Assembly: GCF_039631355.1 (NCBI RefSeq)
Contig: NZ_JBDIVF010000001.1
Coordinates: 124,001-188,000, forward strand
From: Uliginosibacterium paludis
GTDB lineage: Bacteria > Pseudomonadota > Gammaproteobacteria > Burkholderiales > Rhodocyclaceae
Direction of reading: 5' to 3'
DNA: 64,000 nt
A program made the translations under genes and the position numbers. The notes under the pieces were generated by a model. The model ran no database searches and had not been told where the DNA came from. It was given only the letters and a program-made list of their open reading frames with translations. Below are positions 1 to 10,154 of this stretch, piece by piece (the first letter of the stretch is position 1; every line of letters starts with the position of its first letter).

Positions 1-118
1 TGATCTCTTCGAAGAAACCTTCGACCATGTCCTTGGCTTCGCGTTTGTTGAGACCTACGCGATCAAAAAGCAGGTCAGCCAGTTCCGCCTTGGTCAGCGT
101 TACGCCGCCATTCTTCAT
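1..118 (-). CDS. ihfA: Integration host factor subunit alpha, 5' part (cut by window edge)
   Basis: Only the first 39 codons are in the window, and the gene runs off its left edge. The visible N-terminus contains LTKAELADLLF followed by GLNKREAKDMVEGFFEEI, the recognisable start of the HU/IHF family alpha subunit. IHF-alpha pairs with IHF-beta to bind and sharply bend DNA in the nucleoid. The ATG lies 4 nt after the pheT stop, so translation is probably coupled to pheT. Position as the last gene of the thrS-pheT operon matches the usual proteobacterial order. HU-alpha is the alternative by sequence, but the operon position argues for IhfA. Confidence 0.9.
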   Translation of the reverse strand, partial: MKNGGVTLTKAELADLLFDRVGLNKREAKDMVEGFFEEI

Positions 119-122
119 TACT

Positions 123-2498
<2,376 letters not shown>

Positions 2499-2504
2499 GA
2501 TTCA

Positions 2505-3539
2505 TCAATCCTGGAATTGGGCAAGGAAGCGCAGGTCATTCTCGAAGAACAAGCGCAGGTCATTGACGCCGTAGCGCAGCATGGTGAGGCGATCCAGCCC
2601 CATGCCGAAAGCAAAACCGGTATAGCGGGAAGGATCGATACCGCCGTTTCTCAGCACGTCGGGATGGACCATGCCGCAGCCGGCGATTTCGAGCCAACGC
2701 CCCTTGTTCGGGCCACTCATGAACGCAAAATCGATTTCTGCAGAGGGCTCGGTAAATGGGAAAAATGACGGGCGGAAACGCACCTGCAATTCATCGGTTT
2801 CGAAGAAACGCTGCAGGAAATCGATGATCACGCCCTTAAGCGCCGCGAACGAAATGTCCTCGCCGACCCACAGGCCTTCAACCTGATGGAACATGGGCGA
2901 ATGGGTGGCGTCCGAATCCACGCGATACACACGGCCGGGCGCAATGATGCGCAGCTCGGGCATCGAGGCAGCGCCGGCATGGCGTGCCGCGTGAGCCTTC
3001 ATGGTACGGATCTGCACCGGGCTCGTGTGGGTACGCAGCAGAACATCCTTGGCACCCTCGAGATAGAAGGTGTCATGCATCGAGCGTGCGGGGTGATTGT
3101 CCGGCGTATTCAGCGCGGTGAAATTGAACCAGTCCTCTTCGATTTCGGGGCCGTCTGCCACTTCGAAACCGATGGATCGGAAAAGCGCCTCGAAACGCTC
3201 CTGGGTGCGTACAACAGGGTGAAGACCACCACGCCCGGCACCACGACCGGGCAGCGTCACATCGAGCGCTTCGGCTGCGAGCTGGGCTTCAAGCTGCGCA
3301 TTGCGCAAAGCTTCGCGCCGAGCCTCCAGCACACCCTCGATGGAAGCCTTGCAGCGATTGATCGCAGCGCCCGCGCTTTTGCGCGTTTCCGGATCCAGCT
3401 TGCCAAGTCCCTTGAGCAATTCGGTCAAGCTGCCGCTCTTGCCAAGGAAAACCGCCTTGGCCTGTTCCAGTGCATTCATGTCCGCTGCGGCAGCAAAAGC
3501 CACTTCAGCATCCCTGAGCATTTGATCGAGGTTTTCCAC
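2505..3539 (-). CDS. pheS: Phenylalanine--tRNA ligase alpha subunit
   Basis: 344 aa, usual length. This is the catalytic subunit of phenylalanyl-tRNA synthetase, a class II enzyme. The N-terminal coiled-coil arm (residues about 1-90) is followed by the catalytic domain with the class II motif 2 region containing GRVYRVDSDATHSPMFHQVEG and motif 3 with GFAFGMGLDRLTMLRYG near the C-terminus. The WLEIAGCGMVHPDVL stretch typical of PheS is present. It lies downstream of rplT, separated by 96 nt holding a hairpin terminator, so its expression may depend on read-through or a promoter in that gap. I found no clear Phe-rich pheM-type leader peptide. Confidence 0.97.
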   Translation of the reverse strand: MENLDQMLRDAEVAFAAAADMNALEQAKAVFLGKSGSLTELLKGLGKLDPETRKSAGAAINRCKASIEGVLEARREALRNAQLEAQLAAEALDVTLPGRGAGRGGLHPVVRTQERFEALFRSIGFEVADGPEIEEDWFNFTALNTPDNHPARSMHDTFYLEGAKDVLLRTHTSPVQIRTMKAHAARHAGAASMPELRIIAPGRVYRVDSDATHSPMFHQVEGLWVGEDISFAALKGVIIDFLQRFFETDELQVRFRPSFFPFTEPSAEIDFAFMSGPNKGRWLEIAGCGMVHPDVLRNGGIDPSRYTGFAFGMGLDRLTMLRYGVNDLRLFFENDLRFLAQFQD

Positions 3540-3589
3540 GCCAACACCCGCAATTCTTCAGTTCAAGGACCCGTCTTGCACGGGCCATA

Positions 3590-3618
3590 AAAGAAAAAAG
3601 GAGGCTTGCGCCTCCTTT
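3590..3618 (-). terminator. Intrinsic terminator/attenuator between rplT and pheS
   Basis: Reading the minus strand, a perfect stem AAAGGAGGC / GCCTCCTTT (3610-3618 with 3597-3605) around a 4-nt GCAA loop is followed by a T-rich run (TTTTTTCTTTT). This has the form of a Rho-independent terminator just after rplT. Because pheS lies downstream on the same strand, it could end the rplT transcript or act as an attenuator ahead of pheST. The stem is symmetric enough to work in either direction, but no gene reads into it from the plus strand. Confidence 0.75.
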
Positions 3619-3635
3619 CTTTACTTCCGTACAGC

Positions 3636-3995
3636 TCAGGCGCCGAGCTGTGCCTTGGCTTGATTGGCCAGCGCCGCAAAAGCGGGCTTGTCAAACACAG
3701 CCAGATCAGCCAGAACCTTGCGGTCGACTTCGATCGCAGCCTTCTTCAGACCGTTCATGAAGCGGCTGTAGGTCAGACCGACTTCACGGGCTGCCGCGTT
3801 GATACGGGCAATCCACAGGGCACGGAACTGACGCTTGCGCTGACGACGGTCACGGTAGGCATACTGACCGGCCTTCATCACCGCTTCTTTGGCGATACGG
3901 TAGACGTTCTTGCGACGGCCGCGGTAACCCTTGGCTTTGTCGAGGACTTTCTTGTGACGGGCGCGAGCCGTTACACCACGTTTAACGCGAGGCAT
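3636..3995 (-). CDS. rplT: 50S ribosomal protein L20
   Basis: 119 aa, normal length. It begins MPRVKRGVTARARHKKVL and contains the family stretch AKGYRGRRKNVYRIAKEAV. L20 binds 23S rRNA early in large-subunit assembly. In many bacteria it also represses its own operon by binding the mRNA leader ahead of rpmI. The protein is very basic, as expected. It follows rpmI by 18 nt and its ATG has a good GGAAGGAG-type ribosome-binding site. A hairpin terminator follows the stop. Confidence 0.98.
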   Translation of the reverse strand: MPRVKRGVTARARHKKVLDKAKGYRGRRKNVYRIAKEAVMKAGQYAYRDRRQRKRQFRALWIARINAAAREVGLTYSRFMNGLKKAAIEVDRKVLADLAVFDKPAFAALANQAKAQLGA

Positions 3996-4013
3996 GTTTT
4001 ATCTCCTTCCTGA

Positions 4014-4211
4014 TCAAGCGTAAGGCATCATCGCGGTAACGCGTGCCGTATCGGTGTCATGAACACCCGTCACACCACGCAGATGGCGCTTGGCCTTGGT
4101 GGTCTTCTTGGTCAGGATGTGGCGCTTGAACGCCTGGCCGCGCTTGACGCTGCCACCCGCACGAACCTTGAAGCGCTTGGCAGCGCCGCTCTTGGTTTTC
4201 ATCTTGGGCAT
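4014..4211 (-). CDS. rpmI: 50S ribosomal protein L35
   Basis: 65 aa. The chosen start gives MPKMKTKSGAAKRFKVR, the standard L35 N-terminus, with GGAG 8 nt upstream. An in-frame ATG 4 codons earlier (4223) would add MEYQ and overlaps the ribosome-binding site, so it is unlikely. L35 is a small basic protein of the 50S subunit. It sits between infC and rplT in the conserved order, with an unusually structured 147-nt gap before it. Confidence 0.96.
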   Translation of the reverse strand: MPKMKTKSGAAKRFKVRAGGSVKRGQAFKRHILTKKTTKAKRHLRGVTGVHDTDTARVTAMMPYA

Positions 4212-4358
4212 TTGATACTCCAACGATTTTAGATGTGGTACCTGGTGACCCCTGACGGGATGCTTTGACTACCGGGATACCACTTGTTTTGCAGCAGTGC
4301 CGATGAACTGGCGGGGCTGCTGCACCCCCGGCGACACCCGAGGGTGTCACCCGATTCT
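4212..4358 (-). promoter_or_regulatory. Structured mRNA leader between infC and rpmI (candidate L20 autoregulatory site)
   Basis: This intercistronic gap can fold three ways on the minus-strand RNA. A 10-bp stem pairs 4342-4351 with 4330-4339 (one G-U). A 7-bp stem pairs CTGCTGC-type arms 4317-4323 with 4291-4297. A 6-bp stem pairs 4278-4283 with 4235-4240 close to the rpmI ribosome-binding site. No U-run follows the first stem, so it does not look like a terminator. In other bacteria L20 represses rpmI-rplT translation through structures in this same gap. The pairing is seen in the sequence; the L20 role is inferred. Confidence 0.4.
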
Positions 4359-4883
4359 TCAGGCCTTCTTCTTGGGGGCGATCACCATGATCAGCTGGCG
4401 CCCTTCAAGCTTCGGGAACTGCTCGACGACTGCAAGCTCGACCAGATCCGCCTTGATCCGCTCAAGCTGGCGGATACCAAACTCCTGGTGAGCCATTTCA
4501 CGACCACGATAACGCAGCGTGACCTTGACCTTGTCGCCTTCTTCCAGAAAGCGAACCATGTTGCGCATCTTGATCTGGTAGTCATTCTCGTCCGTCTGCG
4601 GACGCAGCTTGACTTCCTTGACCTGGATCTGTTTCTGCTTCTGCTTGGCCTCGTGAGCCCGCTTCTGCTCCTGGTACTTGAACTTGCCGTAATCCATCAG
4701 GCGGCAAACCGGCGGCTTCGCCTGCGGTGCGATCTCAACCAGATCGACTTCCGCTTCTTCCGCCATGGCCAGAGCCTGATGCGTCGGAACAACACCCAGT
4801 GCTTCGCCGTCTTCACCTACCAGCCGCACCTCTGGCACACCGATTTCACGGTTGATGCGATGCGAGTTCTTTTCCTGAGCTAT
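4359..4883 (-). CDS. infC: Translation initiation factor IF-3, likely AUA start
   Basis: 174 aa. IF-3 binds the 30S subunit, keeps subunits apart and checks initiator tRNA and start codon. The N-domain begins at AQEKNSHRINREIGVPEVRL, and the linker and C-domain carry PPVCRLMDYGKFKYQEQKR. I place the start at an ATA codon at 4883-4881, because a perfect GGAGG (4896-4892) lies 8 nt upstream and the protein then begins IAQEKNSHRINREI as in relatives. The TTG at 4898 that would give a longer form overlaps the GGAGG, and no ATG exists nearby. Rare start codons (AUU in E. coli) are a known basis of infC autoregulation. It follows thrS by 26 nt. Confidence 0.92.
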   Translation of the reverse strand: MAQEKNSHRINREIGVPEVRLVGEDGEALGVVPTHQALAMAEEAEVDLVEIAPQAKPPVCRLMDYGKFKYQEQKRAHEAKQKQKQIQVKEVKLRPQTDENDYQIKMRNMVRFLEEGDKVKVTLRYRGREMAHQEFGIRQLERIKADLVELAVVEQFPKLEGRQLIMVIAPKKKA

Positions 4884-4909
4884 GGCAGAAACCTCCAAAA
4901 AAACAAAAA

Positions 4910-6826
4910 CTAAGCGTTGCCGCCGCGAGCTTCAAGCTCACCGCGCCAGCGCTCGACCAATTCCGTGATGGAAATTTGCCCCAGATCCTGACCGCCGCGC
5001 ATTCTCACAGCGACCTTGCCGGCTTCTTTTTCCTTGTCGCCGACAACAAGCAGGTAGGGCAGCTTTTGCAAGCTATGTTCGCGGATTTTATAGGTAATTT
5101 TCTCGTTCCGCAAATCGGATTCAACACGGAAGCCCTGACGCCGCAGGTCGGCGGTTAGCTGGGCGACGTATTCCGACTGCGCCTCGGAGATATTCATGAT
5201 CACGGCCTGGGTCGGCGCAAGCCACAACGGGAAGGCTCCACCATGGTTTTCGATGAGAATCCCGAGGAAACGCTCAAGTGACCCGAGAATGGCACGGTGA
5301 AGCATGACCGGACGCCGCCGGGTGTTGTCCTCGGCCACATATTCCGCACCGAGCCGCTCCGGCAGAACGAAATCGAGCTGGATGGTGCCGCACTGCCAGG
5401 AACGCCCCAGCGCGTCCTTGATGTGGTACTCAACCTTCGGTCCGTAGAAGGCTCCCTCGCCAGGCAGCTCTTCCCATTCCTTGCCGGAAGCACGCAGCGC
5501 AGCGCGCAAACCATCTTCAGCCTTGTCCCAGATTTCATCCGACCCGGCCCGCTTTTCCGGACGCAGTGCCAGCTTGACCGCCACATCATGAAAACCGAAA
5601 TCCTTGTACACACTCATCAGCAGCGCATCAAAGGCCATGGCCTCTGATTCGATCTGATCTTCGGTGGCAAAGATGTGCGCATCGTCCTGCACAAAACCGC
5701 GGACGCGCATCAGACCATGCAGTGCACCGGACGGCTCGTTACGATGACAGGAGCCAAACTCAGCCAGACGCAGCGGCAGATCGCGATAGGAACGCAAGTC
5801 ATTGTTGAAGATCTGGACATGCCCCGGACAGTTCATCGGTTTCACTGCGTAGTCGCGCTTTTCCGACTCGGTTGTGAACATGTTGTCGCGGTAGTTCTCC
5901 CAGTGCCCGGATTTTTCCCACAGCGTGCGGTCCATCACCATGGGCGTGCGGACTTCCTGATAGCCAGCAGCATTCAGACGGGCGCGCATGTACTGCTCAA
6001 CAGCCTGCCAGAGCGTCCAGCCCTTGGGGTGCCAGAAGACCATGCCTGGCGCTTCGTCCTGCATGTGAAACAGATCCAGCTGCCGCCCGAGGCGACGATG
6101 GTCACGCTTCTCGGCCTCTTCAAGCATATGAAGGTAAGCCTCAAGCTCTTCCTTCTTCGCCCAAGCTGTGCCGTAAATGCGCTGAAGCTGCTCGTTTTTG
6201 GCATCTCCCCGCCAGTAGGCTCCGGCCACCTTCATCAGCTTGAAATGCTTGAGCTTGCCGGTCGAAGGCACGTGAGGACCACGACAGAGGTCGATGAAAT
6301 CCCCTTCGCGATAGAGCGAAATCGTCTGGCCGGCAGGAATGGCCGCAATCAGCTCGGCCTTGTACTTTTCACCGAGACCGGTGAAGAACTTCACTGCATC
6401 ATCCCGATCCCACTCTTCGCGACTGATGCCGATGTCCTTTTTCGACAGTTCGGCCATGCGCTTTTCGATCGCCTGCAGATCTTCCGGCGTAAAGGGACGC
6501 GAGTAGGCGAAGTCATAGTAGAAGCCATTCTCGATGACCGGACCAATGGTGACCTGCGCCTCGGGAAAGAGCTCCTTCACCGCATACGCCAGCAAGTGCG
6601 CGGTTGAATGGCGGATGACTTCAAGCCCGTCAGCATCTTTCTCGGTAACGATCGCAAGCGCCGAATCCTCGCTCATGACATGCGACGTATCGACCAGACG
6701 CCCATCAACCTTGCCCGCCAACGCGGCCTTGGCAAGACCGGCACCGATCGACGCGGCGACCTGCGCTACCGAAACAGGAGATTCAAAACTGCGGACTGAG
6801 CCGTCGGGGAGCGTGATATTCGGCAT
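4910..6826 (-). CDS. thrS: Threonine--tRNA ligase
   Basis: 638 aa with the chosen start MPNITLPDGSVRSFES, which has GAGG 8 nt upstream. An in-frame ATG 20 codons earlier lies within the upstream terminator region and would add a non-conserved FFFVFSS stretch. It is a class II synthetase that charges tRNA-Thr. The order is an N-terminal TGS domain (1-60), an editing domain with HSTAHLLAYAVKELFP (the HxxxH metal/editing motif), a catalytic core with MNCPGHVQIF and FGSCHRNEPSGALHGLMRVRG-type class II motifs, and a C-terminal anticodon-binding domain. It heads the thrS-infC-rpmI-rplT-pheST-ihfA block. Confidence 0.98.
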   Translation of the reverse strand: MPNITLPDGSVRSFESPVSVAQVAASIGAGLAKAALAGKVDGRLVDTSHVMSEDSALAIVTEKDADGLEVIRHSTAHLLAYAVKELFPEAQVTIGPVIENGFYYDFAYSRPFTPEDLQAIEKRMAELSKKDIGISREEWDRDDAVKFFTGLGEKYKAELIAAIPAGQTISLYREGDFIDLCRGPHVPSTGKLKHFKLMKVAGAYWRGDAKNEQLQRIYGTAWAKKEELEAYLHMLEEAEKRDHRRLGRQLDLFHMQDEAPGMVFWHPKGWTLWQAVEQYMRARLNAAGYQEVRTPMVMDRTLWEKSGHWENYRDNMFTTESEKRDYAVKPMNCPGHVQIFNNDLRSYRDLPLRLAEFGSCHRNEPSGALHGLMRVRGFVQDDAHIFATEDQIESEAMAFDALLMSVYKDFGFHDVAVKLALRPEKRAGSDEIWDKAEDGLRAALRASGKEWEELPGEGAFYGPKVEYHIKDALGRSWQCGTIQLDFVLPERLGAEYVAEDNTRRRPVMLHRAILGSLERFLGILIENHGGAFPLWLAPTQAVIMNISEAQSEYVAQLTADLRRQGFRVESDLRNEKITYKIREHSLQKLPYLLVVGDKEKEAGKVAVRMRGGQDLGQISITELVERWRGELEARGGNA

Positions 6827-6855
6827 GACTGGGGCCTCGCGGATGCAGGAGGAAA

Positions 6856-6891
6856 AGACAAAAAAAAAGTGCGGGGTGAGCCGCACTTTTT
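6856..6891 (-). terminator. Intrinsic terminator downstream of tRNA-Val
   Basis: A perfect 11-bp stem AAAAAGTGCGG / CCGCACTTTTT pairs 6864-6874 with 6881-6891 around a 6-nt loop. On the minus strand it is followed by a long T-run. It lies after tRNA-Val and just before thrS, so it should end the tRNA transcript and insulate or attenuate thrS. Confidence 0.85.
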
Positions 6892-6984
6892 CAGTCTTCT
6901 ACCGGGAATGCGCGACTCGATGCGCTTAACAAGCAATCAGAGTCGTGGTAGTTCGAAACATCTTTGCATTCCCCTTCAGGAATT

Positions 6985-7061
6985 TGGTAGGCGCGATTGG
7001 ACTCGAACCAACGACCCCCACCATGTCAAGGTGGTGCTCTAACCAGCTGAGCTACGCGCCT
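6985..7061 (-). tRNA. tRNA-Val (anticodon GAC)
   Basis: 77 nt including an encoded 3' CCA (6985-6987). The acceptor stem AGGCGCG/CGCGCCT is fully paired, and the D arm GCTC...GAGC, anticodon stem CCACC/GGTGG and T arm with GTTCGAGTCC are all in place. The anticodon loop TTGACAT holds GAC (7027-7025), which reads GUC and GUU valine codons. It starts 12 nt after a consensus promoter and ends before a strong terminator, so it is probably a single-tRNA transcription unit ahead of thrS. Confidence 0.97.
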
Positions 7062-7073
7062 GAAGAGCTGCGC

Positions 7074-7101
7074 ATTATAGAGATATTTTTCCGCGTGTCA
7101 A
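7074..7101 (-). promoter_or_regulatory. Sigma70 promoter for tRNA-Val
   Basis: On the minus strand TTGACA (7101-7096) and TATAAT (7079-7074) match both consensus hexamers exactly, with a 16-bp spacer. A GCGC-rich discriminator follows the -10, a feature often linked to stringent control of stable RNA genes. The predicted start lies a few bases before the tRNA 5' end at 7061. It sits in the 45 bp between the orn stop and the tRNA. Confidence 0.85.
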
Positions 7102-7106
7102 AACTT

Positions 7107-7658
7107 TTATTCGGGAAGCTTCAAAAAATGCGCACGGTAGTATTTCAGTTCCTCGATCGACTCGCGTATATCAGCCAGGGCCGTATGGGCATCGCTCTTT
7201 TTCACGCCGGCGAACACGGCAGGGTTCCAGCGACGCGCCAGTTCCTTGAGCGTGGAGACATCCAGGTTCCGGTAATGGAACCAGGCTTCCAGTGTCGGCA
7301 TGTAGCGCGCCATGAAGCGGCGATCCTGTCCGATGGTGTTGCCGCACATCGGCGTGCTGCGCTTGGGCACGTATTGCTGCATCCACTCAAGATAGAGGGC
7401 TTCGGCAGCCGCCTCATCCACGCTTGAGGCACGCACGCGGTCAATCAGGCCGGACTTGCCATGCGTGTTCTTGTTCCAGTCATCCATCGCATCCAGTACC
7501 GCGTCGGACTGATGAACCGCGATGACCGGGCTCTCCGCAATGACTTCGAGATTCACGTCGGTCACGATCATGGCGATCTCGATGATCCGGTCCCGATCGG
7601 GCTCGAGCCCGGTCATTTCCATATCCAACCAGACCAGGCTGTTGGCGTCCTGTGCCAT
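7107..7658 (-). CDS. orn: Oligoribonuclease
   Basis: 183 aa, usual length. Orn is a DEDD-family 3'-5' exoribonuclease that degrades 2-5 nt RNAs. It is also the main enzyme that clears pGpG, the product of c-di-GMP breakdown by EAL domains. Visible motifs are WLDMEMTGLEPDRDRIIEIA (DxE, motif I), GNTIGQDRRFM (motif II) and the C-terminal KSDAHTALADIRESIEELKYY (H..D, motif III). The start at 7658 has GGAGG 7 nt upstream; the longer upstream extension is low-complexity and not conserved. It is divergent from the M48 peptidase gene with 72 bp between. An EAL-domain gene lies about 5 kb away. Confidence 0.97.
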   Translation of the reverse strand: MAQDANSLVWLDMEMTGLEPDRDRIIEIAMIVTDVNLEVIAESPVIAVHQSDAVLDAMDDWNKNTHGKSGLIDRVRASSVDEAAAEALYLEWMQQYVPKRSTPMCGNTIGQDRRFMARYMPTLEAWFHYRNLDVSTLKELARRWNPAVFAGVKKSDAHTALADIRESIEELKYYRAHFLKLPE

Positions 7659-7730
7659 ATAATCCTCCAGCGCTTTCAAAGCGCGGATTCTCGCACGTCC
7701 TCCTCCACTTTCCCGTCGCAGACCTCCCGG

Positions 7731-8981
7731 ATGACACACCTCACGATGACCGCCCTGTTTCTTTCCGCGCTGCTGCTGTCCAGTGGCATCCGGCTGTGGC
7801 TGAGCCTGCGCCAGGCGGCACATGTACGTGGACACCGGGACGCGGTGCCGGTGGAGTTCGCAGGCGGGATCGATCTGGCCTCACACCAGAAGGCGGCGGA
7901 TTACACGCTCGCAAAGGGACGTCATGGCCGCTTCGATCTGGCCTGGGGCCTTGTCTGGGTGCTGTTGCTGACCCTGGGAGGCGGTCTGCAGCTGATGCAT
8001 GACACCGTGTCGACCGTGTTCGATCCGACCGGACTCTGGCACGGTATCGCACTCTTCGGCCTGCTGTCGGTCAGCGGCTTTCTGTGGGAGCTGCCCGGCT
8101 CGCTCTATTACACCTTCTCGCTCGAGGCGCGTTTCGGATTCAACAAGACGACCGCCGCGCTCTTTCTGAGCGACCTCGCGAAAAGCACCCTGATCTCGGT
8201 GCTGATCGGAGCGCCACTGCTGTGGTGTGTGCTCTGGCTCATGCGCAGCATGGGGGCCCACTGGTGGATCTGGACCTGGGGCGTGCTGATCGCTTTCAAT
8301 CTGGCCGCGATGGTCATCTACCCCGTCTTCATTGCGCCACTCTTCAACAAGTTCGAACCGCTCAAGGACGAAGCCCTGGCCGCCCGGGTTACCCAGCTGC
8401 TGAGCCGCTGCGGATTTCGCGCCAAGGGGCTGTTCGTGATGGACGGCTCCCGCCGGAGCGGGCACGGCAACGCCTATTTCACCGGCTTCGGCGCTGCCAA
8501 GCGCATCGTCTTCTATGACACGCTGCTCGAAACACTCAATCCGGACGAGGTCGAAGCGGTACTGGCCCATGAGCTGGGACATTTCAAGCATCGCCATATC
8601 GTTCAGCGCGTGGCAGTGTTTGCGCTGCTCTCCTTCATCCTGTTCGCCTTGCTGGGCTGGCTGGGTCAGCAGGACGCGTTCTTCAACGGCCTTGGCGTCA
8701 GCAGTCGCAGCGAAGCACTCACCCTGATCCTGTTCTCGCTGCTGCTCGCGCCCTTCACCTTCCCGCTCACGCCACTGATGAGCTACTGGTCACGCAAGCA
8801 TGAGTTCGAGGCAGACGCCTATGCGGTAGCCCACGCCCGCGCCGACGACCTCGTATCGGCACTCGTGAAGCTCTACCGCGACAACGCTTCCACGCTGACG
8901 CCCGACCCCCTGCATTCGCTGTTCTACGATTCGCATCCGCCCGCCGCCATCCGCATCGCTCACCTGAAAGCCGCGGCATGA
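7731..8981 (+). CDS. M48 family metallopeptidase (Ste24/CAAX protease-like), integral membrane
   Basis: 416 aa. This is a membrane zinc protease of the Ste24/HtpX superfamily. The family cleaves membrane proteins on the cytoplasmic side, but substrates of the bacterial Ste24-like members are mostly unknown. The zinc motif HELGH is at residues 280-284 and the third ligand is in EFEADAYAV (E at about 360). Several hydrophobic segments flank it, including two near residues 175-225 and two after the HELGH. The start at 7731 lacks a strong ribosome-binding site; an ATG at 7746 is an alternative. It overlaps rsgA by 4 nt (ATGA), so the two are co-transcribed. Confidence 0.88.
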   Translation: MTHLTMTALFLSALLLSSGIRLWLSLRQAAHVRGHRDAVPVEFAGGIDLASHQKAADYTLAKGRHGRFDLAWGLVWVLLLTLGGGLQLMHDTVSTVFDPTGLWHGIALFGLLSVSGFLWELPGSLYYTFSLEARFGFNKTTAALFLSDLAKSTLISVLIGAPLLWCVLWLMRSMGAHWWIWTWGVLIAFNLAAMVIYPVFIAPLFNKFEPLKDEALAARVTQLLSRCGFRAKGLFVMDGSRRSGHGNAYFTGFGAAKRIVFYDTLLETLNPDEVEAVLAHELGHFKHRHIVQRVAVFALLSFILFALLGWLGQQDAFFNGLGVSSRSEALTLILFSLLLAPFTFPLTPLMSYWSRKHEFEADAYAVAHARADDLVSALVKLYRDNASTLTPDPLHSLFYDSHPPAAIRIAHLKAAA

Positions 8982-9889
8982 GCGCCCGGCTGATCGGCAG
9001 GGTGGTCGCCGCCTTCGGGCGCCAATATGCCGTGCGCCTGGACGATGGCCGCGAACTGCTCTGTGTACCGCGCGCAAAGAAAAGCGAAGTGGCCTGCGGA
9101 GACCTGGTCGAGCTCGCGCTGACCAGCGCCGACCAGGGCGTGATCGAGAAGATCGGCGAGCGGACCAGCCTGTTCTACCGGGCGGATCAGTGGAAAGAGA
9201 AACTTATCGCCGCCAACGTGACCCAGGTCGTGGTGGTTGTCGCCACTGAGCCGGGCTTTTCGGACGAACTGGTAACCCGTTGCCTGGTGGCGGCCGACGC
9301 CCAGGACATCCCGGCGCTGATCCTCCTCAACAAATGCGACATCCCGGCAGGCCTCGACAGGGCACGCAGCCAGCTCGAAGTCTTCACTCGGGCAGGGCAT
9401 GAAGTGCTCGAGCTCTCGGCAAAAGGCGATGTGGGCACCTTGCGGGCGCGACTGGGCGGGCACATCAGCCTGCTGGTCGGGCAATCCGGCATGGGCAAAT
9501 CCACGCTGACCAATGCCCTGATCCCCGAAGCGGACGCCCGCACGCGCGAGATTTCGGTGGTGCTGGATTCCGGCAAGCACACCACGACCCATGCCCGCCT
9601 CTATCCCCTGCCCGCCGCGGAGAATGAAAGCGGCGCGCTGATCGACAGCCCCGGCCTGCAGAGTTTTGGTCTGGCGCACCTCGGCCGCAACGAGATCGAA
9701 TGCGGCTTCCCTGAAATCCGTGATCTGCTGGGCAGTTGCCGTTTCCGGGATTGCGGCCATATCCGCGAACCCGATTGCGCGATACGCCAGGCGCGCGAAA
9801 CCGGCCACTTTGACGAGCGCCGTTACGCAACCCTGCTCCAGCTGCTCGACGAGCATGAAGTAGCCCGCAAACACCGGTTGGAGCACTGA
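8978..9889 (+). CDS. rsgA: Ribosome small subunit-dependent GTPase A
   Basis: 303 aa. RsgA is a circularly permuted GTPase that acts in late 30S maturation. The order is an N-terminal OB-fold (about 1-70), the permuted G domain with G4 LLNKCD (about 110) before G1 GQSGMGKSTL (about 168) and G3 DSPGLQSFG (about 224), then a C-terminal zinc-binding region with CRFRDCGHIREPDC. All key motifs are present. Its start overlaps the stop of the M48 peptidase (ATGA). Confidence 0.96.
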   Translation: MSARLIGRVVAAFGRQYAVRLDDGRELLCVPRAKKSEVACGDLVELALTSADQGVIEKIGERTSLFYRADQWKEKLIAANVTQVVVVVATEPGFSDELVTRCLVAADAQDIPALILLNKCDIPAGLDRARSQLEVFTRAGHEVLELSAKGDVGTLRARLGGHISLLVGQSGMGKSTLTNALIPEADARTREISVVLDSGKHTTTHARLYPLPAAENESGALIDSPGLQSFGLAHLGRNEIECGFPEIRDLLGSCRFRDCGHIREPDCAIRQARETGHFDERRYATLLQLLDEHEVARKHRLEH

Positions 9890-9966
9890 ACCCGGTGCCG
9901 CGGCGGCTGACCCTGCTGCGGGAAATGGCTTTACCGACTTACGGGAAAATCACTGCGTCTCATTCC

Positions 9967-10104
9967 CTGAAGGCGGAGCGACACCGGCTTCAGCCTGTAC
10001 CTTGAGCAGCAAGCGTCGCGACAGCGCGGGCTCCCTCCAGCCTGCCGGCGGCGCCATCGCGCCCGTCTCAAGGCCCGGCAGTGCCATCCGTTAGCGAACG
10101 GATG
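9967..10104 (+). other. Two hairpins in the 265-bp gap before the histidine kinase gene
   Basis: The gap between rsgA and the kinase gene has no ORF I can support. It holds a hairpin with arms CTGAAG 9967-9972 and CTTCAG 9988-9993, partly extended by CGG/CCG. It also holds a perfect 8-bp hairpin CATCCGTT / AACGGATG (10085-10092, 10097-10104) with a 4-nt loop, about 50 nt before the kinase start. Neither is followed by a T-run, so terminator function is doubtful; they may be leader structures or binding sites. Confidence 0.3.
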
Positions 10105-10154
10105 AACCATTTCCGGCTTTCCCGACGGTTCAGTCTTGTGCAGGAGGAGTCGCC

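Noticed and set aside
3540..3589. A possible pheM-type leader peptide before pheS (ATG near 3588, minus strand)
   Set aside because: The frame is not rich in phenylalanine, runs into pheS in another frame and has no ribosome-binding site.
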